The notes below the pieces were generated by a model that made no database searches, was not told the origin of the DNA, and saw only the letters and a list, made by a program, of their open reading frames with translations. Below, one piece after another: positions 13,173 through 13,916 of a stretch of DNA of 13,916 nt (positions within the stretch are counted from its first letter, which is position 1; every line of letters begins with the position of its first letter). A program made the position numbers and the translations under genes. Origin of the DNA: Lachnospiraceae bacterium. Its GTDB lineage: Bacteria; Bacillota; Clostridia; Lachnospirales; Lachnospiraceae. The stretch spans positions 1 to 13,916 of the forward strand of contig JAFOIS010000298.1 of the NCBI GenBank assembly GCA_017420605.1, in the 5' to 3' direction.

Positions 13173-13916
13173 GCGCGCCTCCTCCGGCGGATGTAAACGA
13201 TGAGCCCCGCCGCAAGGACGAGCGCCGGCAGAACGAACATGATGACGGTTCCGAACACGGCGCCCTCCTTCTCCGTTATGGAAAGGGCGACGATCTCGGT
13301 CGATTTCGCCGGAATCGAAATACGCGTATCCCGCTCCGCAAGATACGCCAGCGTCGCGTCGAAGAGCGCCGTATTTCCTGCGGGAAGCGTCACGCTCGCG
13401 TTCAGGAACTGCATAAGGACTTCTTTACTGAAAACACACGGCGTCGTATACAGGATCAGTTTCATGCCGGTCGACGTATCCTCCGCCGTTTCGGCAAGCA
13501 CAAACGGTCCGTCCGCATCGCTCTCCGTCTTTTCATAGCTGCCCGTGGACGTGTCCGTCCTGGCAAACGCTTTGTCCGATGTCACCAGGACCTTCCGGTA
13601 GCTGAGCCCTTCGACTTCCTTCACGCTGATGCCCTGCGCGAACGGATAGACCACGTTCTGCCCCTTAAGTTCCTTCGTGACAGGCGATGAGGTACTGAGC
13701 TCCGGGATCAGAAGGTACGGCACCTGCGTATAGTACGCGGCGTCGCCTTCCAGGACATAGCCGTCCACTCTGGAAAGGCCGTAGCCGGCAAGAAGGCCGT
13801 CAAGGACGGGCATTTCCGTATCGAGATAGGCCGTCGTTACGAAAAGGTGTCCGCCGCCCGCAAGATAGGCGCGGATCTTCTCCGTCTCTTCTTCCGTAAT
13901 GTCGGTCATCGGCGTA
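13169..13916 (-). CDS. GldG-like ABC transporter auxiliary protein (5' part outside window)
   Basis: The frame runs from the window edge (13916) to the stop at 13169, so the N-terminus is missing. The visible part starts TPMTDITEEETEKIRAYLAG, which matches the region after the P-x-x-D-I/L-T motif of GldG/ABC_transp_aux domains, followed by GGHLFVTTAYLD. It ends with one transmembrane helix (within the last 30 residues) and a basic RRRRRA tail facing the cytoplasm. Such proteins accompany an ATPase and a permease (GldA/GldF-like) that would lie further right, outside the window. An ATG at 13909 is open, but family comparison suggests it is internal. It couples by ATGA to the DUF4340-like gene. 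Confidence 0.85.
   Translation of the reverse strand, partial: TPMTDITEEETEKIRAYLAGGGHLFVTTAYLDTEMPVLDGLLAGYGLSRVDGYVLEGDAAYYTQVPYLLIPELSTSSPVTKELKGQNVVYPFAQGISVKEVEGLSYRKVLVTSDKAFARTDTSTGSYEKTESDADGPFVLAETAEDTSTGMKLILYTTPCVFSKEVLMQFLNASVTLPAGNTALFDATLAYLAERDTRISIPAKSTEIVALSITEKEGAVFGTVIMFVLPALVLAAGLIVYIRRRRRA

Overview
The window comes from a GC-rich member of the Bacillota, most likely a Clostridia/Lachnospiraceae-type bacterium. This is an inference. It rests on the cysE-cysS-mrnC-rlmB-sigH order, the rho-rpmE-yqhQ order, strong AGGAGG-type ribosome sites, consensus sigma-A promoters and a perfect HrcA/CIRCE operator. Nearly all protein genes lie on the minus strand. The tRNA genes lie on the plus strand.

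Layout from left to right. (1) 1-3114, minus: rho, then rpmE (ribosomal protein L31), then a yqhQ-like DUF1385 membrane protein cut by the window edge. Rho carries a long, charged, repeat-containing N-terminal insert. (2) 3286-4021, plus: a consensus promoter followed by seven tRNA genes (Pro, Gly, Arg, His, Gln, Lys, Leu). A terminator-like hairpin sits just before the last one. (3) 4084-6032, minus: a two-gene operon with a GtrA-family membrane protein and a family 2 glycosyltransferase that appears fused to a C-terminal MarR-like winged-helix domain. A perfect CIRCE operator overlaps the operon's promoter. (4) 6091-7925, minus: a THUMP-domain rRNA methyltransferase (RlmL type) overlapping rdgB (XTP/dITP pyrophosphatase), ended by a terminator that contains the rdgB stop codon. 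(5) 7926-8517: a spacer with three related hairpins, a 37-bp direct repeat and a possible plus-strand promoter, next to a 75-codon gene for a free-standing NUMOD-type DNA-binding protein. (6) 8518-12546, minus: the tightly overlapping operon cysE-cysS-mrnC-rlmB-sigH behind its own promoter. (7) 12555-13916, minus: a terminator, a DUF4340-like lipoprotein-size membrane-anchored protein, and the C-terminal part of a GldG-like ABC transporter auxiliary protein.

Most of the window is core information processing: transcription termination, translation, rRNA maturation, tRNAs, nucleotide-pool cleaning and the sigma-H switch. The part that does not fit is 4084-6032. Here a lipid-linked-sugar type gene pair is placed under the protein-folding stress repressor HrcA, and its glycosyltransferase carries what looks like a DNA-binding or ligand-sensing regulator domain. 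That module is the best candidate for an undescribed system. The NUMOD orphan with its repeat-hairpin spacer is the second.
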